Positions 26,933 through 35,326 of a DNA stretch of 64,000 bases are shown piece after piece. Source of the DNA: Gammaproteobacteria bacterium UBA4421. Its GTDB lineage: Bacteria > Pseudomonadota > Gammaproteobacteria > Pseudomonadales > Azotimanducaceae. Every line of letters starts with the position of its first letter. The first letter of the stretch is position 1. The translations under genes were made by a program, and so were the position numbers. The notes below the pieces were generated by a model. The model was not told the DNA's origin and ran no database searches. It saw nothing but the letters and a program-made list of their open reading frames with translations. Where the stretch lies: NCBI GenBank assembly GCA_002389675.1, contig DGQF01000019.1, forward strand, positions 42,805 through 106,804, read 5' to 3'.

Positions 26933-27574
26933 TCATTTAGGGCGCGCCTCGTGAATGCCACCTGAGCGACTCTGAAATTCCGCCGTTGAATTGACGCTGG
27001 GATAAGGCTCGCTAGGGACGGCCACATTCAAGAATTCGCACAACGGCTCCCAGCCAGAGCCTACCTCATAAATCAGCAGACGCTCAGGCTCAATATCGGC
27101 CTTAACCTGTTCAATGTGATCACGAAAAACCTTCACCGCATGGTCGGCGACATCGTTTTTACCATCAAAGGTTTCAATCATGATCTTGTGCATCATACTC
27201 TGGGTATCTGCAGGCACACTTTCGCTCAACAATCCCGTCGTGTTCTCTTGGCTGAAAATGGTGTTGTGCAAACTTTTAAACCAGCCATAGGGCTCTCGCA
27301 CCGAAAGAATGACTTTTGCTTCCGGGAACAGCTCGGACAACTCCTTGTAGTAGCTACACAAAGGCCAATCCACGCCCGAACGGTAACCCCTCAACAGTTC
27401 CGCCCAATCTACCTGCTGGCCGCGGGCCGCTGCACCCCAATAGGCTGCATGGGCAGGGTGTTTAAATACCTCCACCATGTGATAACACGGTCCGAAACCA
27501 AGGTGTTCAAGCGCCCCTTTTAAAGACAAAGTGCCGGTCCGACCAAACCCAGCTCCAATGATGTCAAATGTCAT
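26933..27574 (-). CDS. Sulfotransferase family protein
   Basis: A 213-residue P-loop-like sulfotransferase. The 5'-phosphosulfate loop is GAGFGRTGTLSL at the N-terminus, and KVILSVREPYGWFKS (near 92-106) is the 3'-phosphate-binding region. It would transfer sulfate from PAPS to an alcohol or amine of a small molecule, in the cytoplasm. The frame is open to 27694, but ATG 27574 has AAGGGGG at good spacing and starts the conserved fold. The PAPS-using cysH lies at 51411, far from here. This family also includes proteins of unproven activity. Confidence 0.82.
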   Translation of the reverse strand: MTFDIIGAGFGRTGTLSLKGALEHLGFGPCYHMVEVFKHPAHAAYWGAAARGQQVDWAELLRGYRSGVDWPLCSYYKELSELFPEAKVILSVREPYGWFKSLHNTIFSQENTTGLLSESVPADTQSMMHKIMIETFDGKNDVADHAVKVFRDHIEQVKADIEPERLLIYEVGSGWEPLCEFLNVAVPSEPYPSVNSTAEFQSRSGGIHEARPK

Positions 27575-27776
27575 ACTACCCCCTTGTTCCTGTTGGCTTA
27601 TCGTACCGGACCACAAACGGAAAACCAGCGCGAATAACTTACTACCAACCTCCCAACAGCAATATAAACAGGGCCAATATTGCGCAGAAATCACTCAATA
27701 CAGGCCTCATTTTAGAACTATTTCAAGTGTCTTCCATTAACATACGCTTTCTCAAACTGCAGAGTTAGCGGCAAAC

Positions 27777-28670
27777 TTGAATACAATCACCCCCCTCATC
27801 TTCGCGCTGACTGTTGCGCTCATGAGCACTTGGAGCAGTGTGGCCACCGCAAAACAGAGCCAACTCGATGCCTGCGAAAAAGTCGTCGTGGTGACCGGAT
27901 ATTGGCCGCCAACCAATGAAATGCTGCGACCATGGAGCCGCAACCCCAAACAGAACCCAAGCGGTTGGGTTGGGGAAAACTGGCGTAATCATGGCTTCAA
28001 TGTTTATGCTTTTTTTCCCGAATTCCCGCCCGATGCAGACCCCATGAACGACCCTTTTGGCTCAGCAGGTTGGGTCGGTTCCGCAGAATCTGATCTACGC
28101 GTCGATTTCCAAGATACGTCCAAAGACTTTTGGCACATCATGGACACCTATCGACCACAGATACTAATCACCACCAGCCGTGGTGGCCAGATCGGGTGGG
28201 AGATAGAGGCTGTGGAAGGCGGGCATCAGGGTGCAGGCAACAAAATCAATCCAGCGCTTGATTGGAAATCCGATCAACATGGTTCGCGCTTTTTTCCCAC
28301 ACAAGACAGCATAGACGCTCGCAGTTGGGCGGCAATATCAACTTATCGTGCGGGCCGTCAACTCAAAAGCCAATTACCCATGAGCCGCATCTTGGCATCC
28401 ACCGCTGCATTGGAACTTACTCAGGTGCAGATCGATCAAACCGGCACAAGTGGCAACTATTTGTCAGGTTTTATTGCCCTGCATGGCCTGCACTATAACC
28501 AGTTGGCAGCGCATAACGTGGCGGCAGGCCACTTACATGTTGGCACCCACGTACCTCCGGAGCATGCCCACGAGCTCATCGCAGCGACCCTCGAGGCGGT
28601 GCTTAGCCAATACTCCGCCAGCAGCCTGGCGTGTCCCTTTGTACCGCAAGTAACCGACGACGAAAACTAG
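27777..28670 (+). CDS. Secreted pyroglutamyl-peptidase I-like protein lacking the catalytic Cys
   Basis: A 297-residue protein with a clear signal peptide (hydrophobic 5-22, then ATAKQ). VVVTGYWPPTNEM, the central ILITTSRGGQ, SGNYLSGF and HLHVGTHVP fall in the order expected for peptidase C15 (pyroglutamyl-peptidase I). In that family the third motif carries the nucleophile Cys; here the position is Ser or Gly, and the His of the last motif may remain. It may bind rather than cleave a peptide, or use Ser. The fold assignment rests on motif order only. The start codon is TTG without a good ribosome site. It is divergent from the sulfotransferase. Confidence 0.55.
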   Translation: MNTITPLIFALTVALMSTWSSVATAKQSQLDACEKVVVVTGYWPPTNEMLRPWSRNPKQNPSGWVGENWRNHGFNVYAFFPEFPPDADPMNDPFGSAGWVGSAESDLRVDFQDTSKDFWHIMDTYRPQILITTSRGGQIGWEIEAVEGGHQGAGNKINPALDWKSDQHGSRFFPTQDSIDARSWAAISTYRAGRQLKSQLPMSRILASTAALELTQVQIDQTGTSGNYLSGFIALHGLHYNQLAAHNVAAGHLHVGTHVPPEHAHELIAATLEAVLSQYSASSLACPFVPQVTDDEN

Positions 28671-29845
28671 GTATGTGTGACGGGCAACTTTGACCGACCC
28701 CAAAATAAAAATGGACCGACACGCTCACCCTCGTCAACCAATCGCAGACCAGGATAGCGCTGGCGCAGAGCGTTTAACGTCACGCTGGCCTCCAGCTTCG
28801 CCAACTCTTTACCAATACATACGTGTAAACCCACACTAAAACTCAACATTTTTTTACCTGATCTTTTGAGTTTGAAGGTATTGGGCTCCGGAAATGCTTC
28901 AGGGTCTCGGTTGGCCGCACCGTAATGCATCATGACTTTTGTGTGGGCCGGAATCTGCACACCGTCAAGCTCCACAGCACGGGAAGTTGTTTTAAATAGG
29001 CCAAGCAACGGCGGGTCGAAGCGTAAACTTTCATTTATGGCATCCTCGACGTCAATTTCACCGCCACAAAAACAATCCCACAACCCATCGATGGTCAACA
29101 ACCGCCAAACTAGGTTTGATATCAAAGATGTGGTTGTTTCGTTTCCTGCGACGAAAATTTGGACCGCAAACGCCACCAACTCCTCATCCGAAAGATGCTC
29201 ACCGTCTTGCTTTGCCAGTGCCATCACTGACAAAAGATCATCCGTGCGCCCTAACTTTCGCTTGTGATGGATTTGCGCCAAAAGATACGCGTTCATCTCC
29301 GCTAATTCGTGCGCATATTCCAGCGGATCAGAAGCACACATATTGGCCACCGAAGCATCCGCCCAACGCTTGAAACGCTGAATATCATCGGTCGGAATAC
29401 CCAGAATTTCACAAATAATAATCACCGGTAATGGGAACGAGAGCTCATCGTGCAGATCCCAAACGGTCTTGTCCGCGACCGCATCAAGCAGCTCCTGCAC
29501 AATGGCTTCCAGCCTAGGCCTGAGGTCGTTTATTTTTTTAACCAAAAAATCGCGCTGAATTAATCCTCGCGTAAACGTATGGTGCGGCGCATCGGATAAA
29601 ATACCTCTGGGAGGCTGAAAGTTTGGACCATTCCCGTAACCTTCAATATAAGTTTCAGCATCGAGCAACGCATTGTTCACATCTTCGTACCGCGAAAAAA
29701 TATAAAACGGCGGATCAAATTTCTCATAAAAATATGCGCGCTCCTGAGCTAACAGTTTTGCCGCGGTTAAGGCAGGGTCGCGAAGCTCCTCCGCACTCAT
29801 TAGATCCACTGCTTGTTTTGTTTTATTGACGCTATCAGAGCTCAT
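28667..29845 (-). CDS. Cytochrome P450
   Basis: A 392-residue soluble P450, the second in the window. It has the I-helix motif AGNETTT, ExxR as ESLR, and the haem loop SFSVGLHVCIG with axial Cys near residue 343. I prefer ATG 29845, which GGGGG precedes by about eight bases; the open frame runs to 29992 without support. It is divergent from an aldehyde dehydrogenase, a pairing consistent with hydroxylation then oxidation of a terminal carbon. No ferredoxin is adjacent. It overlaps the end of the upstream pyroglutamyl-peptidase-like gene by four bases, tail to tail. Confidence 0.93.
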   Translation of the reverse strand: MSSDSVNKTKQAVDLMSAEELRDPALTAAKLLAQERAYFYEKFDPPFYIFSRYEDVNNALLDAETYIEGYGNGPNFQPPRGILSDAPHHTFTRGLIQRDFLVKKINDLRPRLEAIVQELLDAVADKTVWDLHDELSFPLPVIIICEILGIPTDDIQRFKRWADASVANMCASDPLEYAHELAEMNAYLLAQIHHKRKLGRTDDLLSVMALAKQDGEHLSDEELVAFAVQIFVAGNETTTSLISNLVWRLLTIDGLWDCFCGGEIDVEDAINESLRFDPPLLGLFKTTSRAVELDGVQIPAHTKVMMHYGAANRDPEAFPEPNTFKLKRSGKKMLSFSVGLHVCIGKELAKLEASVTLNALRQRYPGLRLVDEGERVGPFLFWGRSKLPVTHT

Positions 29846-30123
29846 CTTATTCACCCCCAAATCCTTTTCGACGCGGCTAACCAAGACCAAATTGCTACGA
29901 TGCGCGTGCCACCATGTTAGAGCATCAACGCTGCAACTGATATATGCGCACACAGCCTTGAAAGACAATCCCAAAGCCCAATGAGCGGGCAACGCAGATC
30001 GAGCACAGAGACCAGTTGGCCCTTTTGCAGATTGCTCTATGCAAAAAAACGTGGTTTATTTTATCTTCACCGCTGATCGGTCGAATACCGACCCGACAGC
30101 ACTTGTTCATTCAAAACTGTTTT

Positions 30124-30130
30124 GGGGAAA
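30124..30130 (+). promoter_or_regulatory. Ribosome site deciding the TTG start of the aldehyde dehydrogenase
   Basis: GGGGAAA lies five bases before an in-frame TTG at 30136, where the conserved aldehyde dehydrogenase N-terminus starts. The longer open frame from 30016 has no such site. Confidence 0.5.
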
Positions 30131-30135
30131 TTTCC

Positions 30136-31539
30136 TTGACTGACTATCAATTACTGATCAACGGGCAACTGGTTAATGGTGCATCCACCATGGCTGTACT
30201 AAATCCGGCAAATGAAACAACATTGGCAGACTGCCCTCGCGCGGATGAAGCCCAGCTCAATCTCGCCGTTGCTGCCGCTAAAGCGGCATTCGGTCCCTGG
30301 CATCAGACACCTATCGAAGAACGTAAGGCGGTCATTTCGCAAATCGCTGATGTCATCGAAGCCAACGGCGCCGAACTTGCACAATTGTTAACCCAAGAAC
30401 AGGGTAAACCCCTAGCAGATGCCACCGGCGAGGTTTATGGCACGGCAGCCTTTTTCCGTTACTTCACCGCTTTAGATCTGCCGATTGAGGTCATCGAAGA
30501 CAGTGAACACCGCAAAGTTGAAGCACACCGGAAGCCTTTGGGGGTCATCGGTGCAATTGTGCCTTGGAATTTCCCCATGATTTTGATGGCATTCAAAATT
30601 CCGCCCGCGCTAATCGCCGGCAATACCGTTGTGCTTAAGCCATCCCCCACTACCCCGCTAACCTCTCTTCGTTTGGGTCAATTAATTAAGGATATAGTTC
30701 CCGCCGGCGTCTTAAACATCATCACCGATGCCAACGACTTGGGTGCACCGCTGACCGCACATCCGGACGTCAACAAAATATCGTTTACGGGTTCAACAGC
30801 CACCGGCGCAAAAGTCATGGCCGGGGCCGCAGGCTTAATTAAACGCATCACTCTTGAACTGGGCGGCAACGATGCGGGCATTGTTCTAGACGACGTTGAG
30901 CCAAAGAAAATTGCCCAACAGCTGTTCGACAGTGCGTTCCAAAACAGCGGGCAAGTCTGTATCGCCATGAAACGTCTGTATGTCCATGATTCTATTTACG
31001 ATGAGGTGGTTGACGAACTGGCATCAATTGCTAACGACACCGTCATTGGCGACGGGCTAGAGCAAGGAACCAAACTCGGCCCGCTACAAAACAAAATGCA
31101 GTACGAGAAAGTCAAAGCCCTGATAGAGTCCGCAAAAGTCGACGGTACCATAGCAGCTGGTGGCGAGGTGCCCGACCAGTCCGGCTATTTCATTCGCCCG
31201 ACCATCGTACGAGACGTCAGCGAAGGCAGCCGTATTGTCGACGAGGAACAGTTCGGACCTGTCTTGCCGGTGCTTCGATTTAAAGAAGAAAGCGACGCCA
31301 TCACTCGGGCCAATAACTCCGACTACGGTCTGGGTGGATCAGTCTGGTCCAGCGATCTTGATCGCGCCTATGAAGTCGCCAATCAAATGAACACAGGCAC
31401 GGTATGGATCAACAAACACGCTGAACTGGACCCTGGCATTCCCTTTGGCGGCTCCAAACAATCGGGCTTGGGCCATGAATTGGGGATAGAAGGCCTCAAA
31501 GAGTTCACTCAATTGAAAATGATCAACATGGCTCGATAA
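30136..31539 (+). CDS. Aldehyde dehydrogenase (NAD(P)-dependent, succinate-semialdehyde/broad-range type)
   Basis: A 467-residue aldehyde dehydrogenase. The general base is Glu241 (LELGGND) and the nucleophile Cys275 (NSGQVCIAM), 34 residues apart as is standard. IGAIVPWNFPM, KPSPTTPLTS and FTGSTATG form the Rossmann region, and the C-terminal EQFGPVLPVL and FGGSKQSGLG are present. It oxidises aldehydes to acids with NAD(P)+. The TTG start follows GGGGAAA. A good intrinsic terminator lies 20 bases downstream, so the transcript ends with this gene. It is divergent from a P450. Confidence 0.94.
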   Translation: MTDYQLLINGQLVNGASTMAVLNPANETTLADCPRADEAQLNLAVAAAKAAFGPWHQTPIEERKAVISQIADVIEANGAELAQLLTQEQGKPLADATGEVYGTAAFFRYFTALDLPIEVIEDSEHRKVEAHRKPLGVIGAIVPWNFPMILMAFKIPPALIAGNTVVLKPSPTTPLTSLRLGQLIKDIVPAGVLNIITDANDLGAPLTAHPDVNKISFTGSTATGAKVMAGAAGLIKRITLELGGNDAGIVLDDVEPKKIAQQLFDSAFQNSGQVCIAMKRLYVHDSIYDEVVDELASIANDTVIGDGLEQGTKLGPLQNKMQYEKVKALIESAKVDGTIAAGGEVPDQSGYFIRPTIVRDVSEGSRIVDEEQFGPVLPVLRFKEESDAITRANNSDYGLGGSVWSSDLDRAYEVANQMNTGTVWINKHAELDPGIPFGGSKQSGLGHELGIEGLKEFTQLKMINMAR

Positions 31540-31558
31540 GGGCTTGATCTATGAACCA

Positions 31559-31600
31559 CACGGCTGTCGCGCCTTGCGCGCAGCCGCGTGACGTTTTGTT
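31559..31600 (+). terminator. Rho-independent terminator after the aldehyde dehydrogenase gene
   Basis: CACGGCTG-T-CGCGC pairs with GCGCG-CAGCC-GC-GTG across a CTT loop, a GC-rich stem with one-base and two-base bulges. ACGTTTTGTT follows at 31591-31600 as a T-rich tail. Confidence 0.7.
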
Positions 31601-31707
31601 GATTCTATGCGTAAACGCCTATTAACAGCATGGATCATTGATTGGCCGATGGCGCCAACAGACCGAAAAAAACAGCCACCCAGTGACCCCCAAAAGGATT
31701 TGCTCAT

Positions 31708-32772
31708 ATGATCACCGCAAAAGAGATGGATGCCGCTTGGTTTAACGCTCTTTTCGCGGAGACGGGTTTACCTGCAAACCCAGTTGTCCAAGTCCACCAC
31801 ACTCAAATTGGGACCGGACAGATCGGCAAATGTTATCGCTTTGACCTGAAATATGAGGGCGCCGCAACTCAGATGCCCACCCGTCTTGTCGGCAAATTTC
31901 CTTCCGACAACGAAGCCAGTCGGGCTACAGGCGTGCTGCTGCGTAACTACTACACGGAAGTGCGTTTTTATCAGCAGTTCGCGCAGCGTCTGTCCCTAAG
32001 AATGCCACACTGCTTTTATGCAGACATCGAGGGAGATGGACCGAACTTTGTCTTACTGCTAGAGGACATGGCGCCCGCGGTGCCCGGAGATCAGTTGCTG
32101 GGATGCACCGCGGAGGTCGCGCGCGCAGCGGTACTTGAACTCGTGGGACTGCAGGTCCCTTTTTGGTGCGACCCGCATCTGAAAAGCTACGATTATCTCT
32201 GGACGGATTCGCCCCCAACCATAGACATGCAAACCCTTTACGTCGATTGCCTGCCCACCTTTTTTGAACGCTACGGGTCTGCATTAACCCAAGACGAGCG
32301 GCGCATCATCGAGCAAGTGGGATCAGCATCGGGATGTCCATTATTCACTCCCCCGTCCATGCCTTTTTGTCTTGAACACGTGGACTATCGCCTTGATAAC
32401 ATGTTGATCGACAACAGCTGTACACCACCTAAACTTACCGTTATCGACTGGCAAAGCGTACGTCTGGGCAAACCAATGAACGACGTTGCCTACTTTTTGG
32501 GCGCGGGCCTGCAAAGCGAAGTTCGAAGACCGGTAGAAGCAGACATCGTCCGCGCCTACCATCAGTCGCTATTGGCCAATAACATTGTTGACTACTCATG
32601 GGAGAACTGCTGGCGCGATTATCGACAAGGCACCTTCTCGGGCTTCGGCGTCACCGTCATCGCCTCAACCTTGGTCGAAGAGACCGCTCGAGGCAATGAA
32701 ATGTTTAAAACCATGGCCCGTCGCCACGCACGCCATGCCCTTGACCTTCGCGCTGACGAATTCTTAAATTAA
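31708..32772 (+). CDS. APH/EcKinase-type phosphotransferase family protein
   Basis: A 354-residue protein kinase-like small-molecule kinase. The catalytic loop is HVDYRLDN (His224, Asp226, Asn231) and the metal site is Asp247 (VIDWQSV). LLLEDM near 116-121 is the hinge. The arrangement fits the ecdysteroid-kinase-like/DUF1679 branch of aminoglycoside-phosphotransferase-fold enzymes, which phosphorylate hydroxyl groups of small hydrophobic molecules. ATG 31708 has AAGGA ten bases upstream. It sits after the aldehyde dehydrogenase terminator and before an SDR on the same strand, so it probably starts a new transcript. Confidence 0.85.
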   Translation: MITAKEMDAAWFNALFAETGLPANPVVQVHHTQIGTGQIGKCYRFDLKYEGAATQMPTRLVGKFPSDNEASRATGVLLRNYYTEVRFYQQFAQRLSLRMPHCFYADIEGDGPNFVLLLEDMAPAVPGDQLLGCTAEVARAAVLELVGLQVPFWCDPHLKSYDYLWTDSPPTIDMQTLYVDCLPTFFERYGSALTQDERRIIEQVGSASGCPLFTPPSMPFCLEHVDYRLDNMLIDNSCTPPKLTVIDWQSVRLGKPMNDVAYFLGAGLQSEVRRPVEADIVRAYHQSLLANNIVDYSWENCWRDYRQGTFSGFGVTVIASTLVEETARGNEMFKTMARRHARHALDLRADEFLN

Positions 32773-32870
32773 ATTGAACAAATACATTTATCATCCACAC
32801 TCGCCGGTACTCGAATAACGCAGACAACTTGGGTATGTTACCGCTCATATAAACTGCCTCGGGGTTCACC

Positions 32871-33752
32871 ATGGCCAAAAAATACACCGCTGAACAAATC
32901 ACCGAAGGCGCCAACCTCAACGGCAAAATTGCTTTGGTCACGGGCATCAACTCGGGCATCGGCGCAGAAACAGCCCGGGTACTGGCTTTGCGCGGCGCGA
33001 CAGTATTAGGCACGGCCCGCACCCTCGAAAAAGCCAAAGTGGCGTGCGCTGGAATCAACGGCCACAGCATTGCGCTGGCATGTGAATTAACAGACTTGAA
33101 CAACATTCGCGAGTGCGTTGATCAAATCCAACGCCTTGACATCCAAAATATCGACATCCTTGTCGCCAATGCGGGCATTATGGCACTGCCCACGCTCGAA
33201 CAAGTTAATGGCATAGAAAAACAGTTCGCGACTAACCATCTCGGCCATTTTTTGCTGGTCAATCTGTTACTGCCATTACTGGGTGGAACATCGCCAACCC
33301 GAGTAGCCATTGTCAGCAGTGCCGCACACGCTCAAGCACCCAAGATGGGGATTGATTTTACCAATCTCAGTGGCGAGCATAACTACAGTCCTTGGCGGGC
33401 CTACGGACAATCAAAATTGGCCAACATCCTGTTCGCCAATCAACTCAACCAGCGCCTACCCGAGCACAGCAGCGCTCATGCGCTACATCCGGGCATCATC
33501 GCAACCAATCTGGGCCGCAACATGACACAAGGCGTATTCAGCGCTTTCTTAGCGCAGATCATGCGACCATTTATGGTCAGCGTTGAGCAAGGGGCTGCTA
33601 CCAGCTGTTATGTGGCCACACACGAAGACATCGTGGCATCAAGCGGCGACTATTTTGCGCATTGCCGAATCGCCAAAACCTCTCGCGCGGCCCAAGACAC
33701 CGCATTAGCCGAAAAACTTTGGTCAATATCGGAGGAATTGGTGGGCCTTTAA
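32871..33752 (+). CDS. SDR family oxidoreductase, retinol-dehydrogenase-like
   Basis: A 293-residue SDR with TGINSGIG (24-31), ANAGI for the NNAG turn, SSAAHAQ, and YGQSKLAN with the catalytic Tyr and Lys. The YxxSK form and the length resemble the retinol dehydrogenase/protochlorophyllide-like branch. It follows the kinase-like gene on the same strand after 98 bases. ATG 32871 is preceded by CGGGG. It likely reduces or oxidises a hydrophobic alcohol or ketone with NADP(H). No membrane anchor is seen. Confidence 0.88.
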   Translation: MAKKYTAEQITEGANLNGKIALVTGINSGIGAETARVLALRGATVLGTARTLEKAKVACAGINGHSIALACELTDLNNIRECVDQIQRLDIQNIDILVANAGIMALPTLEQVNGIEKQFATNHLGHFLLVNLLLPLLGGTSPTRVAIVSSAAHAQAPKMGIDFTNLSGEHNYSPWRAYGQSKLANILFANQLNQRLPEHSSAHALHPGIIATNLGRNMTQGVFSAFLAQIMRPFMVSVEQGAATSCYVATHEDIVASSGDYFAHCRIAKTSRAAQDTALAEKLWSISEELVGL

Positions 33753-33814
33753 CAGCGCACTATCTCTTGCATTGATTTTTTTGCCATCCTTTTTTCCAAG
33801 TCTGGGAGCCCACC

Positions 33815-35305
33815 ATGACCCCATATGAAGCTCTAGAGAGCCATTTCAAAAAAATAGCGGACCTCAAACACATCTCCTCAATCATGAGCTGGGACGAATC
33901 GGCAATGATGCCAAGCGGCGGTGGCCCAGCTCGCCAGCGCGCCATGGGCACATTAAGTGCACAGATACATGATTTAGCCACCACTGGGGATATCGCAATG
34001 TGGCTTGAAGGGTGCGCCGGATTAAATTTAACCCCCTGGCAGCAGGCGAACGTAGGTGCGATTCAACGCGACTATAACCGTGCCCAGTGCCTGTCGTCCG
34101 CTTTTGTGCGCGAGCAAACTGAAGCTGTCATGGCCAGTGAGCAACAATGGCGCACCTGTCGGGCAAAAAACGACTGGCCTTCAATGCTTCCAGCTCTAAA
34201 AAAAGTCGTCGAGTTGACACGCACAGAGTCTAAACTGCGCGCGGACAATACGGGCCTTTCGCCTTATGACGCGATGCTCGATTTATACGAACCCGGCATG
34301 CGCAGCGCCCGTCTGGACAAACTATTTGCCCCGATCAAAGCGCGTTTGCCAAGCCTTATTGACCAAATCATCAAACATCAGGAAACACGGCCACTACTGC
34401 CTTTGGGCGATGACTTCGAGATCGATGCGCAGCGCTCACTCGGACTCAATGTCATGCGGGTCATGGGCTTCGATTTTGATCACGGCCGGTTAGACACTTC
34501 GCACCACCCCTTCTGCGGCGGAGTACCCGAAGACGTAAGACTCACCACTCGCTACGATAGGAAAGATTTTTTAACCTCGCTGTTTGCCGTCATTCACGAA
34601 ACTGGGCATGCCATGTACGAACAGGGTCGCCCAAAACAATGGCTGTCGCAGCCGGTGAGTGAAGCTCTCTCAATGGGCACGCACGAAAGTCAATCACTGC
34701 TGATGGAAATGCAAGCCTGCCGATCTCGAGACTTCATCAATTTTTCCGCACCCATGATGGCTAAGGCCTTTGGTCGACCAACCCATGATCCAGCCTGGTC
34801 AGCCGAGAACCTGCATCACCACGTAACTCAGGTAAAACGAGGATTGATCCGCGTGGACGCTGACGAGGCAACCTACCCGCTGCATGTCATTTTGCGTTAT
34901 GAATTAGAAAAAGGGTTGCTCGAAAATGAGTTTGAAGTAGAGGACCTACCCACCGCCTGGAATGAGAAGATGAATCAGTATCTGGGCCTTTCAACCACCG
35001 GTGATTATAATAACGGGGTGTTACAAGACGTTCACTGGCCCGCTGGGTTAATCGGTTATTTCCCAACTTATACCTTGGGCGCAATGATGGCCGCACAGCT
35101 GTTTTCATCTGCAAAAAAAACCATCCCCGAACTCTCCGCTCAGCTGCAGTGTGGTGACTTTAGCGCGCTTGTAAGCTGGCTGAGAAAACACGTACACCGT
35201 CTGGGACGTTCAGTTGGCGCAGATGAATTGCTGAAACAGGCCACGGGCGAAGTGCTCACGCCTGATGCTTTCCTTGCGCATTTGCAGCAGAGGTATTTAC
35301 CCTAG
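33815..35305 (+). CDS. Metallocarboxypeptidase, M32 family (carboxypeptidase Taq type)
   Basis: A full-length 496-residue M32 zinc carboxypeptidase. The HEXXH site is His261, Glu262 and His265 (VIHETGHAMYEQG), the third ligand lies in GTHESQSL about 27 residues later, and the family motif IRVDADE with a following YPLHVILRYE is intact. It removes C-terminal residues from peptides in the cytoplasm. ATG 33815 has GGGAG seven bases upstream. The gene converges on the BVMO gene with 21 bases between. Probably housekeeping peptide turnover. Confidence 0.95.
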   Translation: MTPYEALESHFKKIADLKHISSIMSWDESAMMPSGGGPARQRAMGTLSAQIHDLATTGDIAMWLEGCAGLNLTPWQQANVGAIQRDYNRAQCLSSAFVREQTEAVMASEQQWRTCRAKNDWPSMLPALKKVVELTRTESKLRADNTGLSPYDAMLDLYEPGMRSARLDKLFAPIKARLPSLIDQIIKHQETRPLLPLGDDFEIDAQRSLGLNVMRVMGFDFDHGRLDTSHHPFCGGVPEDVRLTTRYDRKDFLTSLFAVIHETGHAMYEQGRPKQWLSQPVSEALSMGTHESQSLLMEMQACRSRDFINFSAPMMAKAFGRPTHDPAWSAENLHHHVTQVKRGLIRVDADEATYPLHVILRYELEKGLLENEFEVEDLPTAWNEKMNQYLGLSTTGDYNNGVLQDVHWPAGLIGYFPTYTLGAMMAAQLFSSAKKTIPELSAQLQCGDFSALVSWLRKHVHRLGRSVGADELLKQATGEVLTPDAFLAHLQQRYLP

Positions 35306-35326
35306 CGTGTCCCGCGCCCGAAGCCG

